This document shows, piece by piece, positions 48,436 through 59,638 of a DNA stretch of 64,000 nucleotides (position 1 is its first letter; each line of letters begins with the position of its first letter). The stretch spans positions 87,470 through 151,469 of the forward strand of contig JAAHGF010000021.1 in NCBI GenBank assembly GCA_010672585.1, in the 5' to 3' direction. The notes under the pieces were generated by a model. It had not been told where the DNA came from and ran no database searches. It was given only the letters and a program-made list of their open reading frames with translations. The position numbers and the translations under genes are program-made. The stretch comes from Okeania sp. SIO1I7 (lineage in GTDB: Bacteria > Cyanobacteriota > Cyanobacteriia > Cyanobacteriales > Microcoleaceae).

Positions 48436-48927
48436 CTATAACGTTTCAGTATGAATCAGCGCCTTCAGCAAACTCTCAACTTTTTCTTCCATCTCTACTA
48501 ATATATTTAGAGATAGGGTAATATCATCTTCAACTCCCAACAATTTAGCCGCTTTTTTGACAGCTTCTTTCTCTTGTTTTGCGTAATCTTTATCAGCACG
48601 AGCCATTTTAATGGCGTTATACAGCAATATTCTTGGTGTTGACAAGCCAGGAACATCTGATTTTATCTTGGGCAACAAGTCTTCCAACTTAGCATTCTTG
48701 TAGTCAAATTCTTTGTATTTTTCTATAGCTTCTTCAGGAGCGCCAATCATCCGTTGATGATTTATTAACCAATTCATCTCTGCTTCTGGCACATCCCCAT
48801 CAGCTCCAGCAATAGCGAGCAACGCATACCCAAAATTAAGATATGCTTCAAACGGAGCAGAAGAAACACCCTGAGTCCTTTTCAGGTATTCTGAGCCTCC
48901 GATCATTTGCTCTTCATTTGTCGTCAT
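48436..48927 (-). CDS. small acidic helical protein, possibly TerB-like
   Basis: 163 residues from ATG 48927. All-helical, with FGYALLAIAGADGDVPEAEMNWL near residues 32-54 and ARADKDYAKQEKEAVKKAAKLL near 110-130. The repeated 'xADGDVxxxE' pattern recalls TerB/DjlA-type acidic helical domains, but the match is weak. Cytoplasmic. The upstream region and first dozen codons are duplicated in tandem (48893-49050 and 49067-49225). Confidence 0.55.
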   Translation of the reverse strand: MTTNEEQMIGGSEYLKRTQGVSSAPFEAYLNFGYALLAIAGADGDVPEAEMNWLINHQRMIGAPEEAIEKYKEFDYKNAKLEDLLPKIKSDVPGLSTPRILLYNAIKMARADKDYAKQEKEAVKKAAKLLGVEDDITLSLNILVEMEEKVESLLKALIHTETL

Positions 48928-49225
48928 AATTTGTTTCCTTTTCCTATTTGTTCAAGTTGAGTTTACTGTACCGACAATTTTTGAGCGTCACAGTCAGTAT
49001 AGGAAAGCCATGACAGTTAGCTATTGAGCTTGCCTTACTTCTGGTAAGTATATAGGGCTATATCTGAACCTCCGATCATTTGCTCTTCATTTGTTGCCAT
49101 AATTTGTTTCCTTTTCCTATTTGTTCAAGTTGAGTTTACTGTACCGACAATTTTTGAGCGTCACAGTCAGTACAGGAAAGACATTGTCGTTAGCTATTGA
49201 GCTTGCCTTACTTCCGGTAATTACT
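48893..49225 (-). promoter_or_regulatory. tandem duplication of a promoter plus 5' coding end
   Basis: Two ~155-bp copies (about 173 bp apart) contain the first codons, the Shine-Dalgarno (AGGAAAAGGAAAC), GACTGTGACGCTCAAAAATTG and the region above it. The outer copy encodes its own short frame (MATNEEQMIGGS followed by nine other codons), so transcripts from the outer promoter would carry an upstream ORF. Confidence 0.75.
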
Positions 49226-49311
49226 ATAGCGTTATAGTGGAAAATTATCTCTATAAATTATCAATTATTTTTCCCTGTTCCCTGTTCCCTCTTTTCTTCG
49301 AGATATCTAGT

Positions 49312-49530
49312 GTAGGGTTTGCTGAAAAAGTCTTTTTGTTGGGGTAGGAATCAGAATTTTCTAGGTCATGCTCCGCAAACAGGAGTCAGAATTTAGGAGA
49401 AATGGGAATTATAGAAGAAGTAGTAGAAAGAAAGAATTGTCCCTTGATTTTTCTTCTCTTATCTGCTCAAAATACTAACTTTTTGACCTTGAGCAAGCCT
49501 AAAACTTTACCATTTTTTCACTTCAAATAC
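49312..49530. mobile_element. TAGGGTTTGCTGA-family element, partial
   Basis: Starts TAGGGTTTGCTGAAAAAGTC with an inverted CATGCTCCGCAAACAGGAG hairpin. The far end is lost; downstream is a TAGGGCGAATG/CATTCGACCCTA hairpin (49550-49573). Confidence 0.5.
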
Positions 49531-49610
49531 GCACGGAAGCTAAATCTAGTAGGGCGAATGCCATTCGACCCTACGTATGGCGTTTTCAAGGTTGATTTGC
49601 GTAAGCCCTG

Positions 49611-49875
49611 TTTATCTCAACGTTGGCCCTTGACCCGCGCTCTCCCGAAGGGGAGCGGAGAGATGGGAAAACCAATCAATTTTGCGGCGCATGTCAATAG
49701 TGTGTTAGAGTTAAAAATATGGCTGCTGGGCTAGCAGTTTCAGTCTGTGGAGCGACTGTAAGACCGAAAAGAGGCTCGACCTTGGAGGCTGGTGCATTGA
49801 AGCAGAAAGGCCTAAGAGCGCGATGGTTAGGAATCCCGCGCTGTACCGTCAGGTCAGCGTCGGGAGGATGTCAAC
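49611..49875 (+). mobile_element. solo 3' end of an IS200/IS605-type element, copy 2
   Basis: 265 bp, almost identical to 36874-37137 apart from a few bases after CTCTCCCGAAGGGGAGCG. Ends CGGGAGGATGTCAAC, 14 bases before the leuB stop codon. Confidence 0.65.
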
Positions 49876-49889
49876 TCTTTACTTATTAC

Positions 49890-50966
<1,077 letters not shown>

Positions 50967-51052
50967 AATGTTCTATGTTTTAATTTTCTATGAGTTGAGT
51001 TTTTGACAAATTATTTAAGACTACTATGTATAGCAATCCTATTTCAATTACA

Positions 51053-51376
51053 GGTCATTTCAGTTATCAGTTATCAGTTATCAGTTATCAGTATCTCATG
51101 CCATAGGGAAGCTACGAAAATACTGAAGTTGATTTTTTTTCATCCCCTTAGAAGGCTATGCTTTATAAACATCTTTCTTAAATAAAACTTGACAAAACAG
51201 AGAAGTTATGTAGCCATTCAATGAATATTTCGGGAGAATAAACGTATTTAATTAGAGGCTTTTCTCCTCCCACTTCCCTATCTCCCCACCCCCCATTTCC
51301 TATCAGAAAAGGGTTTGAGGAGTTCCTGATAAGAGATAGCTTAAAAGGAGAGGCTATTGACCTTACTTTTTGGTCA
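51053..51376. mobile_element. GTTATCAG-type element, long copy
   Basis: Same termini (GGTCATTTCAGTTATCAG... TTTTTGGTCA) as 13925-14075, but the interior (51170-51350) is extended by additional sequence, implying a nested insertion or internal divergence. Confidence 0.5.
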
Positions 51377-51443
51377 GCAATCTTAAATTTTTAGTTAGCA
51401 AAACTATAATATAAATTATCCAGTCAAATTAAGTTGATTAAAA

Positions 51444-51830
51444 ATGAATAAATCGTTATTTTTTCTACATAAGTTAATCACAACTTTAGCTTTTTGTGTA
51501 ATTTTAGTTGGCTTTACTACTCCTAAGAGTATAGCTGAGTCTAAAACTGAACAAAGGCGTGCTGCTTGTGTGCTAATTGATTTTGATGGTCGAGTTAGGT
51601 CTACAGGACGTTGTAATGTCAATGTAGTTACAAGCAACTCTGGTGTAAAGTTTGATATTGAATGGGATGGTTCTACTAGCACTCAGTTCTCTCTAAATAA
51701 ATTTCCTACTGATGGAACTTATCGGATCAATACTAATAATGGAAATGCTACTATGCAAGTTGAAAAACAAGGTACTGTATTTATCTTTAGAAGCGATCGT
51801 GGCTTTAGAGGTAGAATAATATTTCCATAA
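51444..51830 (+). CDS. small secreted protein, unknown function
   Basis: 128 residues from ATG 51444. An N-terminal signal peptide (KLITTLAFCVILVGF, likely cleaved after SIA, about residue 31) precedes a ~95-residue beta-rich domain with two Cys (about 42 and 57). Composition is polar: Thr, Asn, Gly. No family recognised. Probably periplasmic or extracellular. Confidence 0.65.
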   Translation: MNKSLFFLHKLITTLAFCVILVGFTTPKSIAESKTEQRRAACVLIDFDGRVRSTGRCNVNVVTSNSGVKFDIEWDGSTSTQFSLNKFPTDGTYRINTNNGNATMQVEKQGTVFIFRSDRGFRGRIIFP

Positions 51831-51842
51831 ACCTATATTCAA

Positions 51843-52262
51843 CAATTAATAATTAATAATTAATAATTAATAATTAATAATTAGGGTTTGCTGATTAAAT
51901 ATAAAAGCATTGACATATAAAGGTTGAGCGCATTTTTTAGTTGAAAAAAGTCTAAGCTTTGAGGTCTTCATTAATTGATAATGGATAATGGATAATTGAT
52001 AATTACCTCGGGTTTTAACCGCTACGGAATTGAATATAAGGAATATTTTCTTTTCTTGGTCGATGGTCGGACAGCGCAGGTTTCGGAGCCATCCCACCCA
52101 ACGGGTGCGCTGCGCTAACGACCGCTGTCTTGGTCGATTGGATATGGCGAGGGGACCTCGCCATCCCTCGACCGCTTTTTTACCCTTAAAAGGGGAGGCT
52201 TCAAGGCGCGAATTATTTAATTATTAATTATTAATTATTAATTATTAATTATTAATTATTAT
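51843..52262. repeat. heptamers, MITE piece and composite repeat in series
   Basis: TAATTAT heptamers, then the 5' half of a TTAGGGTTTGCTGATTAAAT MITE (51879-51965), interrupted by a composite repeat (51965-52262) with a doubled GGTCGAT core, CATCCCACC, CTTAAAAGGGGAGGCTTC and terminal heptamers. Nested insertion is the simplest reading. Confidence 0.65.
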
Positions 52263-52427
52263 GTATTCTTAGATTTTTGACAAATCATTTGGGATTGCTA
52301 TGGGGAGAGTACAAATAAAATTCACACAAGTAGATTAATTAGTTGATTTGTTTAATTTATTCAGGCTAGAGCTTTTACTTATGTTATTATTTATTCAATG
52401 ACTTGAGTGAGATAACTTTAACTAAAA

Positions 52428-52805
52428 ATGAATATTAAGCAACTATCTTTAACTATAATTCCCCTAATTTTTTTCTCGATTTTAGGTGTAAAATTTATGC
52501 CTATTAATACATCTTATGCTTTGGCTAAATCACAAATAAAAAATCTAGTTTTAGCTGAAAAAACTGATAAATTTTTATTAGCTGCTGTTGATAGTTGTGA
52601 AGTATCAATGCCAAGTTCTTCTACAAATGAACGTCTTGTTCTGAATGTCCGAGAAGTACCAAATGGTAATATTGTTGGTACAGTTGATGATGGAGATACA
52701 GTAGAATTAGAAACTACAGGTGGTATAGAAGGTTTATTTTGGGTGAAGATTATTGAGCCAGTTACAGGATATGTTTGGACTGAATATCTGACAAATTGTA
52801 ATTGA
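52428..52805 (+). CDS. secreted SH3b-domain protein
   Basis: 125 residues from ATG 52428. Signal peptide (LTIIPLIFFSILGVKF) of about 32 residues. The C-terminal SH3b domain (RLVLNVREVPNGNIVGTVDD ... FWVKIIEPVTGYVWTEYL) is bounded by two Cys (about 58 and 124) that could form a disulfide. SH3b domains bind peptidoglycan or peptides; the role here is unknown. Confidence 0.7.
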   Translation: MNIKQLSLTIIPLIFFSILGVKFMPINTSYALAKSQIKNLVLAEKTDKFLLAAVDSCEVSMPSSSTNERLVLNVREVPNGNIVGTVDDGDTVELETTGGIEGLFWVKIIEPVTGYVWTEYLTNCN

Positions 52806-53087
52806 AGAAGGCAGAAGTCAGAAAGCAGAAGGGAAAATTGCTTATGGATAGTCTTCGACACGCCACTTAGTGTCTACAAACCACAAACAATTTTAAGCAC
52901 CCCCGTTGACGGTGGAGTATTAAACCCGCAAAAGAAAAGATAATTTTTTTGTGATAAATACATTAATAAATATCTGACTCAGCCAAGATAAACTTCTTTT
53001 TAAGCTGAGTTATTTTTATTTTTGCAACTGTTCCATTAACCAAACTCCAACTAACCGTTGATTCATATTACGACTCTGTGGCAATGC

Positions 53088-53658
53088 TTAGTCAAGTAGG
53101 GAAATTTTTAATCCTGGTAAAACAAGAGATTCTCTAATTTGTTTACTACCTCCATCTGCTACAGCAAATGCAATTACTTTGGCATTTTCCACCTCAACTA
53201 TCCAATATTCTCCCACTCTGATATTTTCATATAAAATTCTTTTTTCTCCTTTATCATCCGACAATGAACTATTAGCAACTTCTATTACTCAGTCTGGTGC
53301 TGGATATTTTTATAAGTCAATAATAGAAGTTTCAGGAGTAACAACATCGGCATTTTTTCCCTTATAAATAAGAGGCATCTGGTTGAGCATCTTTCAATCC
53401 GGCTTTTCTATAAGTGGAATTATCTATACCGTTAAAATCAATGCCTTTTAAAATTTAAAATATATTTATTGTCAGCATGATTAATGCGTGGTATCTGCCG
53501 TGTTTATTACCAAGTGGACTCATTTCAATTCTATATTTTTGATTGTGATAGTAACACTTTGCTTTTTCGCTATCTAGATTTTCAATTACTTGTAAATATT
53601 TTGACCAAGTTACAGTTACCCAAGTATCAGTTTTAATTTTTGTTTGTAAGTTACTCAT
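53088..53658 (-). pseudogene. Uma2-family (DUF820) nuclease pseudogene
   Basis: Begins MSNLQTKIKTDTWVTVTW at 53658 and is open to MLTINIF. Further fragments in other frames: GIDFNGIDNSTYRKAGLKDA, then VVTPETSIID, SLSDDKGEKRILYENIRVGE and YWIVEVENAKVIAFAVADGG, ending near 53088. Several stops (including TAA in place of Tyr and TGA in place of a sense codon) and shifts inactivate it. Uma2 proteins have a PD-(D/E)XK-like fold and are abundant in filamentous cyanobacteria. Confidence 0.8.
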
Positions 53659-53736
53659 TATTTATCTACTTCTTTCAATAAATTTATTTGTAAGTTGAGT
53701 TATCTTTATAGAAATTCGGTATTGCATAAATACAAT

Positions 53737-54805
53737 ATGATTTTAATAGTTTTGTGGAATGGACATCTTGCCCGTTCCTGATCAGGACTTATACAAAAGC
53801 ACTATATATACTAGATAAAAACTATAGCACTATGGCATATATAGCGTTTTTGTTGGAAAAGTGTGTAAGTCCTGAATGGGATATGATTTTAATAGTTTTG
53901 TGGAATAGGTATCTTGCCCGTTCCTGATCAGGACTTATACAAAAGCACTATATATACTAGATAAAAACTATAGCACTATGGCATATATAGCGTTTTTGTC
54001 GGAAAAGTGTGTAAGTCCTGAATGGGATATGATTTTAATAGTTTTGTGGAATAGGTATCTTGCCCGTTCCTGATCAGGATTTATACAAAAGCACTATATA
54101 TACTAGATAAAAACTATAGCACTATGGCATATATAGCGTTTTTGTTGGAAAAGTGTGTAAGTCCTGAATGGGATATGATTTTAATAGTTTTGTGGAATAG
54201 GTATCTTGCCCGTTCCTGAGCAGGATTTATACAAAAGCACTATATATACTAGATAAAAACTATAGCACTATGGCATATATAGCGTTTTTGTTGGAAAAGT
54301 GTGTAAGTCCTGAATGGGATATGATTTTAATAGTTTTGTGGAATAGGTATCTTGCCCGTTCCTGAGCAGGATTTATACAAAAGCACTATATATACTAGAT
54401 AAAAACTATAGCACTATGGCATATATAGCGTTTTTGTCGGAAAAGTGTGTAAGTCCTGAATGGGATATGATTTGGTGGTGGTGCATAGTAATGGTAGAGA
54501 GAGTGTGGGGAGATGGGGAGATGGGGAGATGGGGGGATGGGGAGTGTGGGAGAAATTAAAAAATATATATCTTCACCATTACCATGCAGGACTACCTATG
54601 ATTTTAATAGTTTTGTGGAATAGGTATCTTCCCCGTTCCTGAGCAGGACTTATACAAAAGCACTATATATACTAGATAAAAACTATAGCACTATGGCATA
54701 TATAGCGTTTTTGTCGGAAAAGAGTGTAAGTCCTGAATGGGATATGATTTTAATAGTTTTGTGGAATAGGTATCTTCCCCGTTCCTGAGCAGGACTTATA
54801 CCAAT
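53737..54805. repeat. 146-bp tandem hairpin array, about 7 units
   Basis: Units start (ATGATTTTAATAG) at 53737, 53883, 54029, 54175, 54321 and 54467, exactly 146 bp apart. Then come 54598 (after an insertion) and 54745 (period 147). Each holds GTTCCTGA(T/G)CAGGA and the hairpin core CACTATATATACTAGATAAA...GGCATATATAGCG. No coding potential. Confidence 0.92.
54474..54597. mobile_element. 124-bp insertion with 7-bp target duplication inside the array
   Basis: Inserted between ATGATTT (54467-54473) and its repeat ATGATTT (54598-54604), interrupting one array unit. The ends GGTGGTGGTGCATAGTAATGG and, inverted, AGGTAGTCCTGCATGGTAATG form imperfect inverted repeats. The interior is a GGGGAGAT minisatellite. 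A related block lies inverted at 27520-27660. Confidence 0.8.
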
Positions 54806-55324
54806 TTGAAAAAAGAATGTTACGAATAGTAAGAGCGATAAAAATAATTTCCAGGAGATGTACCTTGGAGAAAAAAAGATAATTTACGCCCTAAAAAATG
54901 GTATTAAAGCTATTCCCAGATGACTCCTGACTCCTGACTTCCCCTCCTGGGAGTGGCTAGGGGTGGGTTGACTCCTAAGAAATACCCTAGATATTTGTAG
55001 CAAACATTTATCAATTTGGCATTACACAAAGGCACTATATATAGTAGATAAAAACTATAGCACTATGGCATATATAGCGTTTTTATTGGAAAAGTGTGTA
55101 AGTCCTGTATATGTTTGAAATTGTTCCATTAAGCAAGTGCCATCTAACCGTTAATTAATGTTTCGACTAAGTTCCAATGCTTAATTTAGTGGAGAAATTT
55201 TTAATTCTGGTAAAACTATAGCGTTTCTCAAGTTAATGAATTTTATGCCTCACTCAGACATAGGAATTGCTATAGAGATTTTCTAAACTTTTTCCAAAAT
55301 AATTGATTTTCTATTCCCTACTCC
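54806..55324. other. spacer with a solo hairpin repeat
   Basis: One isolated copy of the array hairpin at 55020-55112 and a CCCTCCTGGGAGTGG...GGGTGGG palindrome at 54941-54970. No gene. Confidence 0.55.
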
Positions 55325-55899
55325 CTACTCCTCAAATTCAACTTCTTCGTAAATGTCTTGTAAAGATATTCCAGATTCAACAGAACTTAAATACAAAGTA
55401 TCTTCTAAATTACTAAATTCTGATAATAACCATTTCCCCTCTTCCGTCTTGCTAAATAGTTCTACATGATTCCTATATTGGTCAATCAAAATATATTCTT
55501 GAAAACTACTAATACTTCGGTAATACTCAAATTTTTTCCTCGGTCATAGCCTTCTGTAGAATTTGATAATACTTCTACAATTATCAGAGGATTAGTAATA
55601 GTATCTCGTCTATTTTCAGCATAGACTAAAGGAATAGCAACAACCATTACATCTGGATAAGTATAAAGTCTAGATTCAGGTATCCATAAACGTAAATCAC
55701 TCATAAATACTCGATATGGTTTACCTTTTAGTGCATACTTCAGTGCAGCATAAAAATTACCAGAAATTAAATTGTGATTTGGCGTACATCCAACCATTTG
55801 AATTATTTCCCCCTGACGATATTCACTTCTAAATTCTGCTGCTTCTTCCAGTTCTAAATACTCTTCGGTAGAGTAATATTTTTGCTCAGTTGCCAACAT
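55325..55899 (-). pseudogene. Uma2-family nuclease with a frameshift in an A6 tract
   Basis: Starts at ATG 55899: MLATEQKYYSTEEYLELEE, MSDLRLWIPES, YTYPDVMVV, NPLIIVEVLSNSTEGYDRGK. At about 55540 the frame shifts within a run of six A. With one extra base it continues KFEYYRSISSFQEYILIDQY and ends LEDTLYLSSVESGISLQDIY...EFEE at 55325. Full length would be ~192 residues, normal for Uma2. One indel only, so a sequencing error or slippage is possible. Confidence 0.8.
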
Positions 55900-55933
55900 A
55901 ACTTTCTCCTTTTTTGTTTTTGAATTTTTACTT

Positions 55934-56198
55934 AATTAGGGTTTGCGTATGGAAAGTCTTTTTGCTCTTTGTAGGGAGTAGGGAGTAGGGAGTAGGGAGT
56001 AGTTAAGAGTTAAGATTTAGGGGAGTTGTATAAGAGGTAGTCATTCATAATTGTCCCTTAGTTTTTCTGTCATCATTACCCCAAGAATACTCACTTTTTC
56101 CGCTCCATAAACCGAAAAACTGGTACTTTTTCAGTACCTAAAATTCTTCAAACCAATATCAGTTAATGCCCGCGATATTTAATCAGCAAGCCCTAATT
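55934..56198. mobile_element. 265-bp MITE (AATTAGGGTTTGC family), complete
   Basis: AATTAGGGTTTGC at the left and GCAAGCCCTAATT at the right form a 13-bp inverted repeat with one mismatch. GAGTAGG tandem units (55976-56002) lie near the left end. No coding frame. Confidence 0.75.
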
Positions 56199-56697
56199 AT
56201 ACCAAATTCAAATAAAGATATTTACAGGATAATGACGGTAAAAGAGTCAAATCCTACCTTTAAAAGCGGAGTTTAAATATCTGATTATGGGTAGAAAATT
56301 TTAGTATAATACCAAGGGTGAAAAAAGAAAGTGTTCAAATAATAAGTACCCGTTTCGCATACTTTATATGTAAGCCTTCAGTCATCAGCTATTAGCTATC
56401 AGCTAATGAGAGAAAAATAAGAGCAAGAGGTAAAAGCAACCCTTGAAATTGAGAGAGAATTAAAAGTTACTGTCAAAGTAAGGTCTTTTAACCTTAAAAG
56501 GAATTATTCATTATTTGCTGATAGCTGAGTGCTAAGAGCTGAATGCTTACCTTTATATAAAAGTCTATTTGACCAAAAATATAATTTACAACATCAAAAA
56601 TGGTATTAAATCTATTTATTCTGGCTCCTGTTTGCGGAGCATTCCGTAGGAAATTCTGACTTCTGAATTCTGACTTCTGAATTCTAAATTATGACTT
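56199..56697. other. gene-free spacer
   Basis: Contains CAGCTATTAGCTATCAGCTAA simple repeats (near 56385), a TTTGCGGAGCATTCCGTAGG hairpin (56631-56650) and TTCTGACTTCTGAATTC repeats. No gene. Confidence 0.45.
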
Positions 56698-58452
56698 CTA
56701 TTCTAATAACTGCTTTAATTTTTGCTCATTCCAAAGTAACTGATATAATCCAGTTTGTTCTACTAATTCTGCATGATTTCCAGTTTGTACAATTTTCCCT
56801 TTATCCATGACAAAAATTCTATTAGCAGTAGCAGCAGCAGACATTTGATGAGAGATAAAAATTACCGTTTTCTTTTGAGTTCCAGTTGATAAATTTTGCA
56901 AAATATGAGTTGCTGTCTGATTATCTACACTGGAAAGTGCATCATCTAAAATTAATATTGGAGCGTCAACTAATAAAGCTCTGGCTAATGCCGTTCTTTG
57001 TCTTTGTCCTCCTGATAAAGTAATCCCTCTTTCTCCAACTATCGTTTCATATTGTTGGGGAAAATTGAGAATTTCTGCGTGAATTTGTGCTTGTTTAGCA
57101 GCAACTTCTATTTCTATTTGTTCTGCTAATGGGTCGCCATAACGGATATTATTTTTAATTGTTGTACTGAAGAGAAAACTTTCTTGAGGAACGTAGGCGA
57201 TCGCCTGGCGTAAATCTGTTAATTTTAGTTGAGTTATGTCATAGCCATCTATAAATAGTTGGTCAATATTAATATCTAAAAGTCGAGGTAATGTATTTGC
57301 TAAAGTTGATTTTCCGGCACCAATAGAACCGACAATAGCAATAGTTTCTCCTGGTTTAATCAGAAAATTAATGTTGTCTAAGGCTGGTGTTTTACTACCT
57401 GGATAAGTGTATGTTAATCCTTGGCTTTTTACCCAACCTTTTACCACTTTGGGAAAATCTAGAGGTGATTCATGGTCTTTAATTTTTGGTTCCACTGTGA
57501 GAATAGCTTCTATACGGTCAATACTTACCTCTCCTCTTTGATAAGCAGTAATAGTAAAACCTAGTAATGCCGTGGGAAAAACTAAACGCTCAACATAAAG
57601 AATTAAAGCTACAAAATTACCAACTGTTAATTCACCATTTTCCAAGTATATCGATCCATTCATTAACAATATTAATAAGCTTGAACTTGCTAAACTAACT
57701 AGAATAGGAAAAAGAATATTACGAGTTTTAGCCAACTCTAAATTTGCCTCTAAAAGTCGCTGATTATAATCACTAAAACCTTGTCGTTCATTTTCTTCCT
57801 GAGCATAAATTTTGATTAGAGAAATACCATTCATATCCTCTTGAATCAAATCGCTCATATTAGAAAGTTCTTCTTGCACAGCTAATTGTTGACTCTGCAA
57901 TTTATTACTAAATATTTTCACCAGTATTAGCATCACAGGATAAACAGAAACTGCTAATAGAGTTAACCGCACATTAATAGAAAGCATAACTGGCAGAGTT
58001 AAACCATAGGCAAAAATTGTATTGCTAATACTTAATACTGCAAAACCTAATAATCTGCGGATATTATCAACATCACTTGTGGCGCGGTTAATTAAATCTC
58101 CAATTGTATTATTACTAAAGTAGGATGGTTCTAATTTTAAAAGTCGATTAAAAATCTTTTGTTTGAGGTCAAATTCTACTTGTCTCCCTACTCCAAATAT
58201 AAGTATGCGCGATACTACTCTAATTACCCACATAATGGAGGCAAAAATTATAATTGCGACTACATAGTATAAAAATTCATCAAATTTGGTTGCTACTTTT
58301 AAATCATCTATTGCTTGACTAATTAATTTGGGAATATATATCCCTAAACTATTGACTATTAGTAGAGAAAAAACTCCTAATGATGACTTTTTCCAGTGAG
58401 GACCTAAGTAAGAGGCTAATTTTTTAAGTCTTAGTCGGGAAGATTGAGGCAT
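56698..58452 (-). CDS. ABC exporter (MsbA/multidrug type), fused permease and ATPase
   Basis: 584 residues from ATG 58452. Six membrane helices in residues ~20-310 (type IV exporter fold), then the nucleotide-binding domain: Walker A VGSIGAGKSTL (about 372-382), Q-loop AYVPQESFLF, signature LSGGQRQRTALARALL, Walker B ILILDDALSSVD, and the His switch FISHQMS. It would act as a homo- or heterodimer exporting lipid, polysaccharide precursor or drug; the substrate cannot be told. Stand-alone, with repeats on both sides. Confidence 0.92.
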   Translation of the reverse strand: MPQSSRLRLKKLASYLGPHWKKSSLGVFSLLIVNSLGIYIPKLISQAIDDLKVATKFDEFLYYVVAIIIFASIMWVIRVVSRILIFGVGRQVEFDLKQKIFNRLLKLEPSYFSNNTIGDLINRATSDVDNIRRLLGFAVLSISNTIFAYGLTLPVMLSINVRLTLLAVSVYPVMLILVKIFSNKLQSQQLAVQEELSNMSDLIQEDMNGISLIKIYAQEENERQGFSDYNQRLLEANLELAKTRNILFPILVSLASSSLLILLMNGSIYLENGELTVGNFVALILYVERLVFPTALLGFTITAYQRGEVSIDRIEAILTVEPKIKDHESPLDFPKVVKGWVKSQGLTYTYPGSKTPALDNINFLIKPGETIAIVGSIGAGKSTLANTLPRLLDINIDQLFIDGYDITQLKLTDLRQAIAYVPQESFLFSTTIKNNIRYGDPLAEQIEIEVAAKQAQIHAEILNFPQQYETIVGERGITLSGGQRQRTALARALLVDAPILILDDALSSVDNQTATHILQNLSTGTQKKTVIFISHQMSAAATANRIFVMDKGKIVQTGNHAELVEQTGLYQLLWNEQKLKQLLE

Positions 58453-58492
58453 AGTAGTGACTTTAGATTTTAGATAATGTTATGATTGTAGA

Positions 58493-58607
58493 TATAGCAG
58501 AAGGAAGAAGGAAGAAGGTGTTTAGTTATCTACCAGAGAAGGAAAAATCTGGCTTTGTCTGAGTTTTAAGCTTTTGATATGTCCTAACATTTCCTTCCAC
58601 TGCTATA
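58493..58607. mobile_element. 115-bp miniature element (TATAGCAG family)
   Basis: TATAGCAGAAGGAAGAAGGA ... TTCCTTCCACTGCTATA. Contains GTCTGAGTTTTAAGCTTTTGA, shared with 24333-24436. It lies 40 bp upstream of the ABC exporter start. Confidence 0.65.
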
Positions 58608-59022
58608 GTTTAAAGATACAAAAAAAATTAAATTAAAAATCCATGAAAAAATTGTTAGTTATTGTTAAAAATGAGCTGTATCAATTGAAGAAGAAAAAAG
58701 TAGATAAGGATACTGAAAAACTGTCCCTCCGCGTCTACAAACTCCAAGCAATTATAGACACCGAGGGTGAAGTGTGAGGTATTAAATCTATAGAAACCAT
58801 TTGGTATCTTTGCAAAGGTAGGGCTTTTTGGCCAAAAAATTAGGAGTCATAATATTGATATTTAAGTACATAATATAGATATCTCCAATAATCAAAAATA
58901 AAATCAATTATTGCACTCTGATTCATCAATTATTTCCCCCTATTCCCTACTCCCTACTCCCTATTTTGTAGGATATACCTAATAGATCCCAAATAGATTA
59001 TATAAAGGAAAATATAAACTTA
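58608..59022. other. gene-free spacer
   Basis: AT-rich, with CCCTACT tandem units near 58938-58962. A 45-codon frame from 58643 (MKKLLVIVKNELYQLKKKKV) is too short and lysine-rich to call. Confidence 0.35.
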
Positions 59023-59235
59023 TGACCGAAAAATTATGGTCAATAGCCTCCCTTTTTAAGGGGATAAAAAGCGGTCGTTTGCGGAGCAGTCCGTTAGGAT
59101 GGGATGGCGAGGAAATCTTACCAGATCAAACCAACCAAGAGTAAAGAGAATATTTCAGATTTTAAGCCTCCTTATTGCAGAGGTACTGAAGTCCGCAGTT
59201 CCTCCGGATAACTGATAACTGATAACTGAAATGAC
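59023..59235. mobile_element. GTTATCAG-type element, reversed and carrying a composite repeat
   Basis: Read on the minus strand it starts GTCATTTCAGTTATCAGTTATC and ends TTTTTCGGTCA. The interior holds part of the composite repeat (CCCTTTTTAAGGGG, GCGGTCG, GGATGGGATGGCGAGG). Confidence 0.6.
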
Positions 59236-59329
59236 TCCTAAATAATTTTGTCTGAAATTAAACTCAAAATATTACTAAAATTATCTTAATATCCTAACCA
59301 CAATATTTGCCACAATAGGAATAACAAAT

Positions 59330-59638
59330 ATGGGCAAGAAATTTTCTCTTTCATTTGATGTAAAAGACAATGACACTATTGACACTGAAACTATTAAAGT
59401 TAAACTTGAAAAACCAAAAGAGAAACCATCAAAAGCACCTCCCGGACAAGATTTTGTGAGAATATTGTTATTTATATTTTTAGGTATTTTGGTGATTGTT
59501 AAATTTTTAGTACCTGGTGGTAAAAAAAGCATAAATCAGCAGCCATCTACTCCTGCTTCTCCTGCTTCTACCGCTTCTCCTTCTAATTCAGAGAACAATC
59601 CAACAACTACGTCCTCTAGTAATTATAACCCGTTATAA
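59330..59638 (+). CDS. small membrane protein, unknown function
   Basis: 102 residues from ATG 59330. An N-terminal polar half (charged Asp/Lys/Glu), one membrane span (FVRILLFIFLGILVIVKFLV, about 44-63) and a Pro/Ser/Thr/Asn-rich tail of about 35 residues typical of a cell-surface linker. No motif recognised. Confidence 0.55.
   Translation: MGKKFSLSFDVKDNDTIDTETIKVKLEKPKEKPSKAPPGQDFVRILLFIFLGILVIVKFLVPGGKKSINQQPSTPASPASTASPSNSENNPTTTSSSNYNPL

Noticed and set aside
53737..54805. CRISPR array
   Set aside because: Periodic repeats, but the whole 146-bp unit is repeated with no unique spacers, and no cas genes are nearby.
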